A stretch of DNA of 5,938 bases from an uncultured Rhodospirillaceae bacterium. GTDB lineage: Bacteria; Pseudomonadota; Alphaproteobacteria; Rhodospirillales; UBA2165. Location: the NCBI GenBank assembly GCA_913054205.1, contig CAJXJM010000174.1, positions 1 through 5,938 on the forward strand. Reading direction: 5' to 3'. The notes beneath the pieces were generated by a model that worked only from the letters and a program-made list of their open reading frames with translations, searched no databases and was not told the origin of the DNA. Below, in pieces: positions 4,979-5,938 of this stretch (the first letter of the stretch is position 1; each line of letters starts with the position of its first letter). The translations under genes were made by a program, and so were the position numbers.

Positions 4979-5728
4979 TTAAACCGCAGTAAAGCCGCCA
5001 TCGATGAGTAAATCTGAACCCGTCATAAAGGAAGATTCATCACTTGCCAGGAACACCGCGCCCGGCGATATCTCATCAGGGCGGCCCAATCGCTCGAACA
5101 ATGTGAAGTTATTTTCGCGGGCGTGCTCGACGCTATCGAAGTTGCTGACATAGCGGTTGGTCTCGACAGGCCCTGGAGACAATGCGTTGCAGCGAATGCC
5201 TTGCTTGGCATGATCGAGAGCGATGGCGCGGGCCATATTGATCAGGCCGCCTTTAGCGCCGCAATACCACGGGCGACCCGGGCGGGCGACGCGGCCAAGT
5301 TGCGAGGCAACGAGAATGATGCTGCCACCGCCGTCTTTTTCCATTTCAGGAATGGCGTGTTTGCAAAAAAGAAACGAGCTGTTGAAATTGACATCCATCA
5401 GGCGGCGCCAATCATCAGCGTCAATTTCGGTGAGCGGCACATAGGGAATGTCGGTGATGGCGTTCGAGACCAAAACATTGAGGCCGCCAAAGCTATCAAC
5501 AGCCAATTTGACGGCTGCCTCTGCTGAGGCTTCTTCGGCGACATCTGCTGTCATGGCAACCGCCTTGCCGCCAAGCTCGTTCAGCTCCTTCACGGTTTCA
5601 TTGACGGTCTCTTCATTGATGTCGAGGCAAAGCACAGCGGCACCCTGTTTGACAAAATCAACGCAGATGGCACGTCCTATGCCGCCGCCGGCACCGGTCA
5701 CAATTGCTTTCTTGTTTTCTAAACGCAT
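4979..5728 (-). CDS. Short-chain dehydrogenase/reductase (SDR), classical type
   Basis: This 249-residue protein is the usual length for a classical SDR with a Rossmann fold. The cofactor loop is T11-G-A-G-G-G-I-G18; D36 at the end of the second strand favours NAD(H) over NADP(H). The structural Asn is N114, catalytic Ser is S142, and Y155-x3-K159 completes the active site. 'LSPGPVETN' and the C-terminal 'TGSDLLIDGGF' are standard SDR elements. The NNAG motif is altered to S88-N-A-I91. Predicted to oxidise or reduce an alcohol/ketone group on an unidentified substrate in the cytoplasm. GAGGGG lies 7 nt before the ATG. It is transcribed away from the Tm-1-like gene, with a 95-nt shared control region. 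Confidence 0.95.
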   Translation of the reverse strand: MRLENKKAIVTGAGGGIGRAICVDFVKQGAAVLCLDINEETVNETVKELNELGGKAVAMTADVAEEASAEAAVKLAVDSFGGLNVLVSNAITDIPYVPLTEIDADDWRRLMDVNFNSSFLFCKHAIPEMEKDGGGSIILVASQLGRVARPGRPWYCGAKGGLINMARAIALDHAKQGIRCNALSPGPVETNRYVSNFDSVEHARENNFTLFERLGRPDEISPGAVFLASDESSFMTGSDLLIDGGFTAV

Positions 5729-5823
5729 AGGTTTTCCCCTCTTGAATAAAATCTGTTGGAGCCGTTTTATCTGGAGCCTTCTGCTTTTAAAAGAAATAAC
5801 TTTGTGATCTATATATTTCCGTT
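5729..5823. promoter_or_regulatory. Divergent intergenic control region between the SDR and Tm-1-like genes
   Basis: These 95 nt must hold the promoters of both divergent genes. Visible elements are a 10-bp palindrome, CTTTTAAAAG (5784-5793), two direct copies of TGGAGCC (5757-5763 and 5772-5778, 15 bp apart), and a plus-strand TATATT (5812-5817) placed 6 nt before the Tm-1-like ATG. I could not identify a convincing -35/-10 pair for the SDR gene. Confidence 0.4.
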
Positions 5824-5938
5824 ATGAAAATCGCAGTTCTCGCAACTCTCGACAGTAAATCCGAGGCCGCCGCCTTTATGTGTGAGGTGCTGCGCGGTTT
5901 GGTGGTTGAGCCGTGGCTGATGGATTTGTCTCTCCAGC
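5824..5938 (+). CDS. Tm-1-like ATP-binding protein, UPF0261 family (5' fragment, cut by window edge)
   Basis: Only the first 38 codons are present, beginning MKIAVLATLDSKSEAAAF. The 'xVxATLDxKxxExxF' opening followed by an amphipathic helix and 'VEPWLMDLSL' is the N-terminal pattern of the Tm-1-like/UPF0261 family (about 400 residues in bacteria), whose plant member Tm-1 is an ATP-binding viral-replication inhibitor. Bacterial members often neighbour a TIM-barrel 'phosphoenolpyruvate hydrolase/mutase-like' gene, which would be expected beyond the right edge (inference). The family-like start supports this ATG. There is no recognisable Shine-Dalgarno, and a -10-like TATATT lies so close that the mRNA could be leaderless. 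Confidence 0.85.
   Translation, partial: MKIAVLATLDSKSEAAAFMCEVLRGLVVEPWLMDLSLQ

Noticed and set aside
5123..5807. Plus-strand ORFs opposite the SDR gene
   Set aside because: They are antisense shadows of an SDR with all catalytic residues and have no domain of their own.
1..5938. tRNA, rRNA, CRISPR array, integrase or phage genes
   Set aside because: I scanned by eye and saw no cloverleaf-like sequence, no spaced direct repeats and no such coding motifs; a covariance-model search was not possible here.

Overview
The window is bacterial DNA with tightly packed genes, clear Shine-Dalgarno sites and rho-independent terminators. Base composition is moderate and not strongly skewed. The protein families (MCT-like MFS carrier, AhpD/CMD proteins, small cupins, a LeuA-type DRE-TIM enzyme, an SDR and a Tm-1-like/UPF0261 protein) suggest a catabolically versatile bacterium, perhaps a proteobacterium. 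No marker gene is present, so taxonomy stays open. Of the six complete genes, five stop with TAA and one with TAG; none stops with TGA.

Layout: all genes but the last are on the minus strand, so transcription runs from right to left. From the right: a Tm-1-like gene enters from the edge on the plus strand (5824-5938, 5' part only), divergent from an SDR oxidoreductase (5728-4979). Next comes a LeuA/HMGL-like pyruvate carboxyltransferase-type enzyme (4770-3544) with its own sigma70-like promoter, a 14-bp palindrome in its leader and a strong terminator. It is followed by a two-gene operon of paralogous single-domain cupins (3328-2870 and 2855-2430), also closed by a terminator. Beyond that lies a perfect 28-bp inverted repeat (2302-2368) that looks like a REP/BIME-type mobile palindrome. 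Then come two translationally coupled AhpD/carboxymuconolactone-decarboxylase (CMD) paralogs (2188-1532 and 1527-988), and finally an MFS transporter (878-1) cut by the left edge.

The main discovery is in the first CMD gene. Read naively it is two short ORFs separated by a TGA, but both halves are in the same frame. The TGA falls exactly on the second catalytic cysteine of the AhpD CxxC motif (Cys79-Asn-Tyr-TGA82). Twenty nucleotides after the TGA sits a 7-bp perfect hairpin whose loop starts with GG, matching the bacterial SECIS pattern. I therefore annotate one 218-residue selenoprotein with a CxxU active site. Its coupled downstream paralog has lost both active-site positions (Asp79 and Phe82) and may be a non-redox or structural partner.

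Together the genes look like an accessory small-molecule uptake and catabolism locus: a carboxylate-type transporter, a Claisen-type or lyase enzyme, a dehydrogenase, metal cupins and a Sec-dependent thiol redox protein. The substrate cannot be read from the sequence. Joint function is inferred from co-orientation and neighbourhood only, because terminators split the genes into several transcripts.
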